Under the pieces are notes generated by a model. That model was not told where the DNA came from. It saw nothing but the letters and a program-made list of their open reading frames with translations, and made no database searches. Below are positions 23,692 through 31,764 of a stretch of DNA of 64,000 bases, piece after piece (within the stretch, counting starts at the first letter, position 1; the number at the start of each line of letters is the position of its first letter). Source of the stretch: Microbacterium sp. zg-Y625 (GTDB taxonomy: Bacteria > Actinomycetota > Actinomycetes > Actinomycetales > Microbacteriaceae); the NCBI RefSeq assembly GCF_030246925.1, contig NZ_CP126740.1:1-64000 (forward strand), in the 5' to 3' direction. Position numbers and translations under genes: made by a program.

Positions 23692-24418
23692 CGGCACCCC
23701 TTCGCACGTCGTAGGCGCGGGTGGCGTCGGTCGGGCGGGCGGGCCGCGGCGGCTGGGCCTGGGCGATCACCCGGAAGACGATGTCGGTGCGGCCGATGGT
23801 CACGGTCGAGTCGGGAGGCAGCGGCGCCTCGGTCACGCGGCGACCGTCGAGCTTGGTGCCGTTGGTGGAGCCGAGGTCCCGCACCATGGCGCGCTCGCCG
23901 TCCCAGAGGATCTCCACGTGCTTGCGGCTGGTGCCGGCGTCGGGGATGGTGATGTCGGCGTCGCTGCCGCGGCCGATCACTGTGCGGCCCTTCACGAGAG
24001 GGTGCCGGGTGCCGTTGATGTCGATGACACCCCGCCACGCGACGCTTCCCTGCGCGGTCTGGGAGTCGACGCGCAGCGTGCCGGTCGTGAGCTGGTCGTC
24101 GGGAGCGACGGTGATCGACACCGGTCCCGCGAATGAGTAGCCCTGCGCTCGGGCGTGCTGGGCGACCAGGGTGTCGAGTTCTTCGCCCAGGGTGGCGCCG
24201 AGCGAGCGCATGCGCTCCTCGTCGCTGGGAGCCAGGCGCACGGTGAACGTGTTGGGCGCCAGAATGCGCTCGCGACTGACGACGACGGCCTTCCCGTCGA
24301 GCTCGGCGCGCAGCGCCGAAGCGATCTCGACGGGCTGTACGCCGCTGCGGAAGGTCTTCGCGAACGCGCCGTTGACGGCACGTTCGAGCCCCTTCTCGAA
24401 GCTGTCAAGTAGTCCCAC
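23684..24418 (-). CDS. fhaA: FHA domain protein FhaA with DUF3662
   Basis: First gene of the phosphosignalling/cell-wall operon. The 244 residues combine an N-terminal DUF3662 domain (starting GLLDSFEKGLERAVNGAFAK) with a C-terminal FHA domain (IGRGSDADI, SRKHVEI, DLGSTNGTKLDG). In mycobacteria FhaA binds phosphorylated MviN, linking lipid II flipping to PknB. The linker here is short compared with the mycobacterial protein. The GTG start is preceded by AGGAG, and a TAGCAT -10 lies 33 nt upstream. Confidence 0.92.
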   Translation of the reverse strand: MGLLDSFEKGLERAVNGAFAKTFRSGVQPVEIASALRAELDGKAVVVSRERILAPNTFTVRLAPSDEERMRSLGATLGEELDTLVAQHARAQGYSFAGPVSITVAPDDQLTTGTLRVDSQTAQGSVAWRGVIDINGTRHPLVKGRTVIGRGSDADITIPDAGTSRKHVEILWDGERAMVRDLGSTNGTKLDGRRVTEAPLPPDSTVTIGRTDIVFRVIAQAQPPRPARPTDATRAYDVRRGAGE

Positions 24419-24450
24419 GCGACTCCTCAGGCAGGCAGACCGGTCGCTTC

Positions 24451-24456
24451 ATGCTA
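24451..24456 (-). promoter_or_regulatory. Candidate -10 element of the fhaA operon
   Basis: TAGCAT on the minus strand gives a leader of about 25-30 nt containing the AGGAG ribosome site. No clear -35 hexamer was found. Confidence 0.35.
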
Positions 24457-24611
24457 GTTGCACCGGCTGGGAGAACGTGATTTCGGGTGGGGAAGCCCAG
24501 GAATCGGGGCCTTCGGCGGCATCCCGGCCGTGCTCCACGGGTGTGCACGCGCAAGAGGCACCCTCGGAGTCGTGATATTCTCGGGAAGTTGAGTCCGTGC
24601 ATGCGCGGCTC

Positions 24612-24695
24612 GCGCGAGTGGCGGAATAGGTAGACGCGCTGGCTTCAGGTGCCAGTGCCCGCAAGGGCGTGGGGGTTCAAGTCCCCCCTCGCGCA
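24612..24695 (+). tRNA. tRNA-Leu (CAG)
   Basis: 84 nt class II tRNA. Acceptor arms are GCGCGAG/CTCGCGC, the anticodon loop TTCAGGT gives CAG, and there is a long variable arm (TGCCCGCAAGGGCGT). The T-loop is GTTCAAG and the discriminator A. CCA is not encoded. A strong terminator follows. Confidence 0.97.
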
Positions 24696-24701
24696 CAGCA
24701 C

Positions 24702-24737
24702 GAAGAAGGGCCTCCGGATCGGAGGCCCTTCTTCTTT
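24702..24737 (+). terminator. Intrinsic terminator after tRNA-Leu
   Basis: A perfect 15-bp stem (24702-24716 with 24720-24734) and 3-nt loop GAT, followed by TTT. It also faces the convergent acetyltransferase gene and could serve both strands. Confidence 0.9.
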
Positions 24738-24754
24738 CCCCGGCGGCAGCGGGT

Positions 24755-25246
24755 TCAGATGCCGTCGAGCACGGGGACCAGGGCGTAGAGGAGCTCACCC
24801 GAACCGCGGGCTGCGGGAGCCGCGGCCTCCCGGGACACCTCCGCGAAGCCGATGTGCTCGAGCACGGCGATGGCGGCGGTGTTGTCGGCCGCGACCCGCG
24901 CGTACAGCGGCCGGATCGGCTCACGGGAGACCAGCATCCGCAGTGCCTCCGTCGCCAGCCCCCTTCCCCGCGCGGCCTGCGCGATCCAGAAGACCACCTC
25001 GCGCTCGTCCTCGAAGGTGAAGGTGCCGGCGGTGCCCACGAAGGTGCCGTTCTCGGTGACGGCGAAGGATTCGATGTCGTCCGAGGCGCGCTCCGCGGCG
25101 ATCGAGGCATCGAACACCGACCGATCCAGGGGGTCCTCCACTGTGACTCCCGGCGCAGCGGCGGCAACGGCGGGTTCGCGGATGAGCATCTCGTACATCG
25201 CGTCGAGGTCGTCGTCTTGCAGGGGTCGAAGCTCCACGTGCGGCAT
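24755..25246 (-). CDS. GNAT family N-acetyltransferase
   Basis: A 163-residue single-domain acetyltransferase. The acetyl-CoA motif A reads [14 protein letters not shown], followed by [17 protein letters not shown], typical of RimJ/RimL-like GNATs. The acceptor substrate cannot be predicted. The ATG has TAGCGT 6 nt upstream, pointing to a leaderless transcript. It is divergent from the cold-shock gene. Confidence 0.88.
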   Translation of the reverse strand: MPHVELRPLQDDDLDAMYEMLIREPAVAAAAPGVTVEDPLDRSVFDASIAAERASDDIESFAVTENGTFVGTAGTFTFEDEREVVFWIAQAARGRGLATEALRMLVSREPIRPLYARVAADNTAAIAVLEHIGFAEVSREAAAPAARGSGELLYALVPVLDGI

Positions 25247-25252
25247 CCCGCA

Positions 25253-25258
25253 ACGCTA
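25253..25258 (-). promoter_or_regulatory. -10 element, leaderless promoter of GNAT gene
   Basis: Minus-strand TAGCGT exactly 6 nt before the ATG. Confidence 0.5.
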
Positions 25259-25332
25259 CCGGCGCCAGATCGGCCCGCCCGCCCGCTTGACAGGCGCGTG
25301 CAACGGTTTCGTCACATCGAAAAACCGGGGGC

Positions 25333-25361
25333 TGACGCGGCGAGTCCCGTTCGTTAGCGTA
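25333..25361 (+). promoter_or_regulatory. Promoter of the cold-shock gene
   Basis: CTGACG (-35) and TAGCGT (-10, 25356-25361) are separated by 17 bp. The start would give a 5' leader of about 42 nt. Long leaders are common in csp mRNAs. A TTGACA further upstream near 25287 lacks a matching -10. Confidence 0.5.
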
Positions 25362-25409
25362 TGGATCGTCGGGGCGACCGCTCCGGCATCCTCAGCACGA
25401 AGGCAATTC

Positions 25410-25616
25410 ATGGCTACGCAGGGCACCGTCAAGTGGTTCAACTCCGAAAAGGGCTTCGGCTTCATCGCTCCCGATGAGGGCGGTGCCGACGTCTTCGCTC
25501 ATTACACCGCGATCGAGGCGAGCGGCTACCGGTCTCTCGAAGAGAACCAGCGCGTCGAGTTCGAGGTCGCACAGGGCCCCAAGGGCCTGCAGGCGGAGAA
25601 CATCCGCCCCATCTGA
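25410..25616 (+). CDS. cspA: Cold-shock domain protein (CspA family)
   Basis: RNA chaperone that melts secondary structure. The 68-residue protein is a single cold-shock domain with RNP1 KGFGFI and RNP2 DVFAHY, and the classic beginning [19 protein letters not shown] promoter with 17-bp spacing and a leader of about 42 nt lie upstream. Whether it is cold-inducible or constitutive cannot be read from the sequence. Its end is 4 bp from the stop of the convergent gene. Confidence 0.95.
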   Translation: MATQGTVKWFNSEKGFGFIAPDEGGADVFAHYTAIEASGYRSLEENQRVEFEVAQGPKGLQAENIRPI

Positions 25617-25620
25617 GGCC

Positions 25621-27690
25621 TCATCCGCCGTCGCGGCGCACCAGTTCCAAGCCCGCGTCGGCGAACTGTCGCAGTGACGCGTCCGGGAGGAACGCCCGGA
25701 CGAGTCCTGCGCCGATGCGCGGCAGATCGCTCCCCTCGCGGAACAGCAGGTAGAGCGTCTCGGACCGTGGGTGGAATTTCTCCTTGAACCTGTGGAGCGA
25801 GCGGAACCCGTAGACCGGCTCGAGCGTCTCGGCCAGGCGCTCGCTGAGTGCGGCTATGACGCCGGCATCCGGCGGGTACTGGTGGGTGAGCGGCGCGCCC
25901 GAGAGCGACATGATCCGAGCGCCCTCGGCGGCGAACTGCAGTGCGCTCGAGCCGATGAGGTACTCCATCACCGGCACGAAGCCGTGTTCGCGGCGCCGCA
26001 TGAGATCCAGTGTCCAGCCGTCGACGCGACCGTCGGCGCCGTAAACCGGCAGCCACGACAGGAATCCGTCGACGTCGCCCTGAGGCGACACCGCCAGCGC
26101 CAGCCGGACTTCCGGATCCCGCGCCTCCTCCAGCGTGCCGAGCGTGAAGCCCATCTCGGGCAGTTCCTTGCCACCGACCCAGCTCTGGGAGATGACCCGC
26201 ACCTGCGCCTGCACCCCCCACGGCTCGTCGACGAGGCGGGTGAGGCGAAAGGTCATCCCCTCCCGCGCCGCGCGGTTGAGCGAGGTGCGCACCGGCTTCC
26301 ACGTGTTGCCGCGGAAGTTCAGGCCCGGCAGGTCCACGATCGTGTCATCGGCGACGACGAGGCTCCGCCACGTCGAGGGCACGGCACGGCGGGTCTGCTC
26401 GCCGGCGCTGAACAGGCACGGCACGAGGCCGTCGCGCTCGGATGCCGCGATGAACTCGGTCACGGACTGCGCGCGTCCCTCGGGCGGACCCAGCGGATCC
26501 GACAGTGCGATCGCCACCCCCGCGTGGCGCTGGTAGGCCACGATCCCGGATTCGGTGCGCAGGTACGACATGTGCTTCCAGGTCGTCATCCACGACAGGG
26601 TGCCGCCGCCGTGCGCCTTCAGGAGCGCCGCAGCGTCGGCGGCGGTGGGCGCGGGGGAGGAGCCGATCGTTCCGCGCCGGGCGGCCCGGAAGGCCGCCCG
26701 GGCCCAGACGAGGTAGCCGAGGAAGATCGCCCACAGACCGGCTTCGCCCAGGGTGGGGGTCGGGTCCCCGCCGAACAGGTCCTCCGGGAGACTCGGAATC
26801 TGCAGTCCCACCGCGACCACGGCGGCCCAGGCGATGTTCACCGCGGCGAGCACCACGGCCACCAGCCACGCCCAGCGACGGCCTCGCCGCAGGCCGCGGG
26901 CGATGAGCACGATCACCAGCACATCGACGACGAGGTTGACCAGCGGCGCCGAGCCGGCGGCACTGCTTCCGAACGGGCCGCTGGTGGGGGAGAGGAAGAC
27001 GAGCACCTGCGCGGTGGCGATCGCGAGGGCGGCCAGGAAGCCCAGTAAGCGTCGCTCGCGCATCGTCGAGCGCCGTGCCGGCAGGGGGCGCTGCACCGCG
27101 AGCACCAGCAGCACCGCGAATGCGTGCACGATGTCGGCGGGCGTCCCCCAGAACAGCAGCAGCACGGCGCAGGCGCCGAGCACCGTGAACCACACCCGTT
27201 CCCGCCAGGGGGAGCTCATCGCGGTCGCCGATGCCGCGATGCACGCCATGGTGCCCCCCGACGGGCCGACGTCGAGCGAGTGGGCCATCGCGACGGCCCA
27301 CGGCCACGACAGCTGCGAGATGAGGGCGACGAACCCCAGCATGCACAGCACGCCCACCAGCTGACCCGCGGTGAACCAGCCCAGCGCCACCCGCGACCCG
27401 CGGTGGTACTCGAGGTAGGCGACCCCGGCGAAGCCGGAGATCACCACGACGTACAGCCACGGCGGGTCACTGAAGAAGGTGCCTGTCACCGGCGTCCACC
27501 ACCGGCCCTCCGCGATCGCGGGAAGACCGTAGGCCACCTGGTCCCACAGCGGTGAGGCGGACAGCGGATGCCAGAGCCCCCGCGAGACCACACCGCACGC
27601 GAGCACGACGCCGACCAGCACGAGGGTCACCGGAATGCGGGCCGCGAGGCGCACCAGCGGATGCCGGCGTGACGGGCTGCCCTCGGTCAT
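25621..27690 (-). CDS. Rhomboid-like membrane protein fused to DUF2156 (MprF-type) transferase domain
   Basis: A 689-residue protein in two halves. The N-terminal half has multiple membrane helices and resembles a rhomboid fold: GPSGG with Ser144 and a later His189 match the positions of a rhomboid dyad. The C-terminal half (about 345-670) is a DUF2156 domain as in MprF/LysX-type aminoacyl-phosphatidylglycerol synthases, with WMTTWKHMSYL and FKEKFHPRSETLYLL. Members transfer amino acids from tRNA to membrane lipid, changing charge and antimicrobial-peptide resistance. The amino acid used is unknown. The ATG has TAGGGT 6 nt upstream. Confidence 0.8.
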   Translation of the reverse strand: MTEGSPSRRHPLVRLAARIPVTLVLVGVVLACGVVSRGLWHPLSASPLWDQVAYGLPAIAEGRWWTPVTGTFFSDPPWLYVVVISGFAGVAYLEYHRGSRVALGWFTAGQLVGVLCMLGFVALISQLSWPWAVAMAHSLDVGPSGGTMACIAASATAMSSPWRERVWFTVLGACAVLLLFWGTPADIVHAFAVLLVLAVQRPLPARRSTMRERRLLGFLAALAIATAQVLVFLSPTSGPFGSSAAGSAPLVNLVVDVLVIVLIARGLRRGRRWAWLVAVVLAAVNIAWAAVVAVGLQIPSLPEDLFGGDPTPTLGEAGLWAIFLGYLVWARAAFRAARRGTIGSSPAPTAADAAALLKAHGGGTLSWMTTWKHMSYLRTESGIVAYQRHAGVAIALSDPLGPPEGRAQSVTEFIAASERDGLVPCLFSAGEQTRRAVPSTWRSLVVADDTIVDLPGLNFRGNTWKPVRTSLNRAAREGMTFRLTRLVDEPWGVQAQVRVISQSWVGGKELPEMGFTLGTLEEARDPEVRLALAVSPQGDVDGFLSWLPVYGADGRVDGWTLDLMRRREHGFVPVMEYLIGSSALQFAAEGARIMSLSGAPLTHQYPPDAGVIAALSERLAETLEPVYGFRSLHRFKEKFHPRSETLYLLFREGSDLPRIGAGLVRAFLPDASLRQFADAGLELVRRDGG

Positions 27691-27696
27691 GGGGCC

Positions 27697-27702
27697 ACCC
27701 TA
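27697..27702 (-). promoter_or_regulatory. -10 element, leaderless promoter of the DUF2156 gene
   Basis: Minus-strand TAGGGT exactly 6 nt before the ATG. Confidence 0.5.
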
Positions 27703-27746
27703 GGTGCGCGGCACCGACACCGCACCGCCCTTCGGCGCGACCCGCG

Positions 27747-29021
27747 TCAGCGGGCGAGCGGGTCGGCGGGCGGGGTCTTCAGGCGCGCGTAGTCGGCGAG
27801 GGCCTGGGCGTCCTCGGCATGCCGCTGCGCCCGGCGCGCGGCATCCAGTGCTTCGACGGGGTCGTCCGACCGGCGGGCTGCGGCGAGCTCCCGCTGTGCG
27901 GCGTCCAGGCGCACCCGCGCGTCCGCTCCGGCGCCTGCGACCGCCAGCTCGGCGCGTGCGAGGGCGCCGCGTGCCGAGGCGAGGGTCCCGGGCAGGGCGG
28001 TGCGGGCGCCCCGGAGTCGCTGCTGAGCCGTGCGTGCGTCGCCGAGCGCCAGGTCCAGCCGTGCCCGCAGCCGCGCGATCGCCTCGACGGTGGCGGTGGG
28101 ACGCCGCGCAGCGAGGGGGATGAGGCGATCGAGCTCCTCCGTGACGGCGCGAAGCTCGCGACCCAGGCGTTCGGCGTCGGCCGGCTCCAGATCGTCGCGC
28201 ACGCGCATGGCCTGTGCCACCGCGGCGCGGGTGGCGTCGATCTCCTGGGGCATGGCGAGAGCGGCATCCGTCACGAGCCGGTGCGCCTCCTCCAGCGCGC
28301 GGGCCGAGGACGCTGCCCGGCGCAGTTCGCGTTCCGCGACGGCGAGCTCGGGAAAGGCGCTGCGCGTCGGGTCCGCCGCCAGGCTGCGCGCCGCCCCCAG
28401 GTGCTGCTGCGCCGAGGTGAGGGCAGTGGATGCCGTGCGAGCGGCGACCGCGGCCTGTTGCCATTCCGTCTCGTCGAAGCGTCCGGAGAGGTCGGCCACG
28501 AGCGCCCCCGGGTCGCCGAGCTCGGTGCGCAGCCGTTCCAGCCGCGCGCCGGCGGCATCCACCTGGGTCACGGCCGATCGATGGGCGCGCATCCACTCGT
28601 CGTGGGCCGCGCGCGCCCCCGCCACCACGCCGAGCGCCTCCTCGGTGCGGCTGCGGATGCGCGCGCTCACCCGGCGCACCTCGTCGGGATCGGCGTCGTC
28701 CAGTCCACGGAAGCTCTCGAACGACTCGTCCCGCACGTGCTGGGCGATCATGCGCGCCCGGCGGAGCGCCGCGGGGGCCTCGCCGTCGTAGAGCGCACCG
28801 GAGAGGCCGACTTCGAGGTCCAGCTCGCCGACGGCGTCGTCGAGGCGCACCAGAGCCGACCCCGCCCGAGTGCGGTCGGCCTCGGCGCGGGCGCGGGCAC
28901 GCGGCGAGCGGCGCGCCCGGCGCACCGACCACACCGCGACGGCGACCGCGGCCGCCGTCACCCCGAACACGACCACCGCCGGGATCACCCAGGCCAGGAC
29001 CGTGTCCGGGAGGGGAATCAT
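27747..29021 (-). CDS. Membrane-anchored coiled-coil protein of unknown function
   Basis: A 424-residue protein with one N-terminal membrane span (about 7-30), then a basic patch and nearly 390 residues of predicted alpha-helix rich in Ala, Arg, Glu and Leu, without Cys. The topology (short outside, one span, long helical cytoplasmic rod) resembles the septation regulator EzrA. I see no sequence signature that proves it, so function stays open. The start overlaps the HAD gene stop (ATGA), so it is the second gene of a two-gene operon. Confidence 0.75.
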   Translation of the reverse strand: MIPLPDTVLAWVIPAVVVFGVTAAAVAVAVWSVRRARRSPRARARAEADRTRAGSALVRLDDAVGELDLEVGLSGALYDGEAPAALRRARMIAQHVRDESFESFRGLDDADPDEVRRVSARIRSRTEEALGVVAGARAAHDEWMRAHRSAVTQVDAAGARLERLRTELGDPGALVADLSGRFDETEWQQAAVAARTASTALTSAQQHLGAARSLAADPTRSAFPELAVAERELRRAASSARALEEAHRLVTDAALAMPQEIDATRAAVAQAMRVRDDLEPADAERLGRELRAVTEELDRLIPLAARRPTATVEAIARLRARLDLALGDARTAQQRLRGARTALPGTLASARGALARAELAVAGAGADARVRLDAAQRELAAARRSDDPVEALDAARRAQRHAEDAQALADYARLKTPPADPLAR

Positions 29022-29698
29022 CCCGCGTCCGCCACGAGGAGAAGGGCGCGCAGCTCGTCCACCGAGTCGACCACGGCGGTGGCGCCTTCTGATTCGTGGG
29101 GCCAGCTGAACCCCCAGCGCACGAAGATGACCGGCACGTCGTGCACGGCTCCGCCGTCGACGTCGTGGTGGCGGTCGCCGATGAGCACCGGTCGGCTGGT
29201 GTCGACGCCCGCGGCACGGAGGCGCCGGAGCGACTCCGCGATGATGTCGGCCTTGGTGGCGAGCGTGCGCTCGTCGGAGGTGGCGCCGGTGATGGCGGTG
29301 AAGAACGGGGCGAGCTCGAAGTGGTCCATGAGCGCGCGCACCTGGATCTCGGGCTTGGAGCTCGCCGTGCCCTGCGGCACGCCGGCCGCGGCGAGGTCGG
29401 CGATGAGCTCGGCGATGCCGGGGTAGAGGCGGGCGCCGGTGGTGTACCCGTCGGCCTTGCCGAGCGTGCGGTAGAACGCCACCGCTTCGGTGGACTGCTC
29501 GGGCGTCATGCCGACGTTCGTCTGGAACGACTCGAACATGGGCGGGCCGATCCAGTGCACGAGCTCGGCGTGGGTCGGCGCCGGGTGCCCGAAGTGCTCG
29601 AGGGCCACCGCGAGGCGTCGCAGGATGCCTTCGGACGCGTCGACGACGGTGCCGTCGACGTCCCACAGGACGCACGAGAAGGGGGAGCGCAGCGGCAT
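29018..29698 (-). CDS. HAD superfamily phosphatase (Gph/PGP-like)
   Basis: A 226-residue haloacid dehalogenase-like hydrolase. Motif I is LWDVDGTVVD (nucleophile Asp13, acid/base Asp15), motif II is the Ser-containing TASSK, motif III the Lys in TKADI, and motif IV GDRHHDVDG. The cap domain is of the helical C1 type seen in phosphoglycolate phosphatases and pyrophosphatases. Substrate is not certain. TAGGGT 6 nt before the ATG indicates a leaderless mRNA. It is coupled to the coiled-coil gene by ATGA. Confidence 0.88.
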   Translation of the reverse strand: MPLRSPFSCVLWDVDGTVVDASEGILRRLAVALEHFGHPAPTHAELVHWIGPPMFESFQTNVGMTPEQSTEAVAFYRTLGKADGYTTGARLYPGIAELIADLAAAGVPQGTASSKPEIQVRALMDHFELAPFFTAITGATSDERTLATKADIIAESLRRLRAAGVDTSRPVLIGDRHHDVDGGAVHDVPVIFVRWGFSWPHESEGATAVVDSVDELRALLLVADAG

Positions 29699-29704
29699 CC
29701 TTCC

Positions 29705-29710
29705 ACCCTA
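29705..29710 (-). promoter_or_regulatory. -10 element, leaderless promoter of HAD gene
   Basis: Minus-strand TAGGGT exactly 6 nt before the ATG. Confidence 0.5.
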
Positions 29711-29743
29711 ATCAACCCGCGCGGGAGCGGCGCGGGAGCGGGG

Positions 29744-30442
29744 TCAGAAGAGGCGGGGGGCGCCGGAGTCGATGCCCTTCATCTCGTCGTAGTCCAGCGT
29801 CACGCAGCGGATGCCACGGTCGGCGGCGAGAACCCGCGCCTGCGGCTTGATCTCCTGGGCGGCGAAGACGCCCGTCACGGGCGCGAGATGCGGATCGCGC
29901 CCGAGCAGCTCGAGGTAGCGGGTCAGCTGCTCGACGCCGTCGATGTCACCGCGACGCTTGACCTCGACGGCGATCGTGCCGCCGGCGGGGTCGCGCAGCA
30001 GCAGGTCGACCGGCCCGATGGCGGTCGGGAACTCGCGCCGCACGAGGGTCAGCCCGTCGCCGATCACCCCGACCTGCTCGGCGAGCAGGCGCTGCAGGTC
30101 GGCTTCGACGCCGTCCTTGACCAGGCCCGGATCCACCCCGAGTTCGTGCGACGAGTCGTGGAGCACCTCGTAGATGCGCACCACCAGGGAGTCTCCCGAC
30201 TTGGCGTGGGTGACGCGCCACTGCTCGACGACCTGCTCCTCCTCCTCACCGGCGACGTCGGGCGTCTCGACGGTGAGGGTGCACGGCGGGCTCATCCAGT
30301 TCAGCGGCTTGTACGAGCCGCCGTCGGAGTGCACGAGCAGGCTGCCGTCCCCCTTATGGACGAGCAGGCGCGTGGCGGTGGGCAGATGGGCGTTGAGGCG
30401 CCCCGCGTAATCGACGGAGCAGCGGGCGATGACCAGACGCAC
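29744..30442 (-). CDS. nucS: Endonuclease NucS (EndoMS), mismatch-specific
   Basis: Cuts both strands at mismatches and gives Actinobacteria their non-canonical mismatch repair in place of MutS/MutL. The 232-residue protein shows the N-terminal DNA-binding domain ([15 protein letters not shown]) and a PD-(D/E)XK nuclease core with [17 protein letters not shown] and the downstream Gln in VEQLTRYLE. It ends in a short hydrophobic tail (PRLF), as expected for beta-clamp binding. No mutS or mutL is in the window. GTG start with TAGGCT 6 nt upstream. Confidence 0.93.
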   Translation of the reverse strand: MRLVIARCSVDYAGRLNAHLPTATRLLVHKGDGSLLVHSDGGSYKPLNWMSPPCTLTVETPDVAGEEEEQVVEQWRVTHAKSGDSLVVRIYEVLHDSSHELGVDPGLVKDGVEADLQRLLAEQVGVIGDGLTLVRREFPTAIGPVDLLLRDPAGGTIAVEVKRRGDIDGVEQLTRYLELLGRDPHLAPVTGVFAAQEIKPQARVLAADRGIRCVTLDYDEMKGIDSGAPRLF

Positions 30443-30448
30443 CCGACG

Positions 30449-30454
30449 AGCCTA
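30449..30454 (-). promoter_or_regulatory. -10 element, leaderless promoter of nucS
   Basis: Minus-strand TAGGCT exactly 6 nt before the nucS GTG. It overlaps the last codon of the upstream MFS gene. Confidence 0.45.
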
Positions 30455-31705
30455 ACCGTGGTCCGGGTGGTGACCCGCCCCGACCTTCGCGCCGGCGAGG
30501 GGTCGGGCGGACTGCGAGGCGAAGCCGGATGCCACGACGAGCACCACCAGCACGTAGAGGGTGTTGAGCAGTCCGATGTGGTCGCTGATGAAGCCGAGCA
30601 CCGGCGGTCCGCAGAGGAACGCGACGTAGCCGATGGTGGCGGCGGCGCTGACCCGCGAGGCGGCCTTGGCCGGATCATCGGCGGCGGCCGACATGCCCAG
30701 CGGAAAGCCGAGCGACGCGCCCACGCCCCAGAGCGCTGCGCCCACGAAGACCAGCGGCAGGTTCGGCGCGAGGATGAAGAGCAGAATGCCGGCTGCGGCG
30801 AACCCCGACAGCACGCGCAGCGTGGCGACGCGTCCGAAGCGGTCCACGAGCGGTCCGCCGAGCACGCGCACGACCGTCATGGCGACGGAGAACACCATGA
30901 GCGCTGCCGCGCCCAGGGCGGGGCCGCCGGAATGGTCCTCGCTGACGCCCAGGGCGAGCCAGTCGTTGGCGCCGCCCTCGGCGAACGCCATGCCGAGCAT
31001 GACGACACCGAGCGCGTACGTGCGCGGCTCGCGCCACGCGGCGAGGGAGACGGCCAGGCGCTGCCGCCAGCCGGGGGCGTCCGCCGCGTCTGCGGCGTCC
31101 GCGGCAGGGTCGCCGGCGCCCTCGCGCGGCGGCACGTTCGCGTAGGCGACCACGGCGACGATGAGGATGACCACCGCGACGATGACGGTGTGCGTGAACA
31201 CATCGACGCCGAGCCCGGCGGTGACGGCGCCCAGGCCCGCACCGAAGACGGTGCCGAGACTGAAGAACGCGTGGAAGAGGGGGAGGAGGGTCTTGCCCGA
31301 CTGGGTCTCGATCGCGGCGCCCTCGACGTTCATCATGACGTCGACCGAGCCGTTGCCGAAGCCGAACAGCGCCAGTCCGATCACGACGAGCGGCACGGAC
31401 GAGGCGAGATTGGTGCCCACGCCGATCAGTGCCACGCCGATGGCGAAGACGATCATGGCGCCGAGCATGCCCTGCCGGGTGCCGAAGCGGGCGATGATGA
31501 CCCCGGATGCGGAGAGGCCCAGGATCGAGGCGACGCCCATGCCGAGCAGCATGAGTCCGATGTCGCTGTTCTCGATGCCGAGGTCGCTGCGGATGGCCGG
31601 GACCCGCGAGGCCCACGTGGCGATGCTCAGTCCACTCGCGGTGAAGATGGCGAAGATGGCGGCGCGCCAGCGCACGAGCTGGGTTCGAGTGAGCTGGGCT
31701 TCCAC
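30452..31705 (-). CDS. Major facilitator superfamily transporter
   Basis: A 417-residue permease with about 12 membrane helices. The conserved loop between helices 2 and 3 reads ARFGTRQG, and a long Ala/Asp-rich central loop carries APGWRQRL. It resembles sugar/inner-membrane efflux-type MFS proteins (YbjJ-like); the substrate is unknown. The divergent LacI regulator suggests a carbohydrate-related ligand. Starting at GTG 31705 places TACGCT exactly 6 nt upstream and keeps the 31719-31730 operator outside the gene. An in-frame ATG at 31738 would swallow that operator. Confidence 0.85.
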   Translation of the reverse strand: MEAQLTRTQLVRWRAAIFAIFTASGLSIATWASRVPAIRSDLGIENSDIGLMLLGMGVASILGLSASGVIIARFGTRQGMLGAMIVFAIGVALIGVGTNLASSVPLVVIGLALFGFGNGSVDVMMNVEGAAIETQSGKTLLPLFHAFFSLGTVFGAGLGAVTAGLGVDVFTHTVIVAVVILIVAVVAYANVPPREGAGDPAADAADAADAPGWRQRLAVSLAAWREPRTYALGVVMLGMAFAEGGANDWLALGVSEDHSGGPALGAAALMVFSVAMTVVRVLGGPLVDRFGRVATLRVLSGFAAAGILLFILAPNLPLVFVGAALWGVGASLGFPLGMSAAADDPAKAASRVSAAATIGYVAFLCGPPVLGFISDHIGLLNTLYVLVVLVVASGFASQSARPLAGAKVGAGHHPDHG

Positions 31706-31711
31706 CGGGCA

Positions 31712-31717
31712 AGCGTA
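31712..31717 (-). promoter_or_regulatory. -10 element, leaderless promoter of MFS gene
   Basis: Minus-strand TACGCT exactly 6 nt before GTG 31705. The LacI-type operator sits immediately upstream, inside the promoter spacer. Confidence 0.5.
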
Positions 31718-31718
31718 G

Positions 31719-31730
31719 CGAATCGATTCG
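31719..31730. promoter_or_regulatory. LacI-family operator between divergent MFS and lacI genes
   Basis: CGAATCGATTCG is a perfect 12-bp palindrome with the central CG common in LacI-family operators. It lies in the spacer of the MFS promoter and over the -35 position of the lacI promoter, so one bound dimer could repress both. The adjacent regulator is the obvious candidate ligand. Confidence 0.65.
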
Positions 31731-31748
31731 CCTCGCATCTGCGCAGGC

Positions 31749-31754
31749 TACGAT
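31749..31754 (+). promoter_or_regulatory. Candidate -10 element of the lacI gene
   Basis: TACGAT lies 10 nt before the ATG. The 17-bp-spaced -35 position (31726-31731) overlaps the operator, consistent with autorepression. Confidence 0.4.
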
Positions 31755-31764
31755 CGGGGGCGTC

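Noticed and set aside
31706..31738. In-frame extension of the MFS gene to ATG 31738
   Set aside because: It would include the LacI-type operator and the -10 hexamer; the extra residues are not membrane-protein-like.
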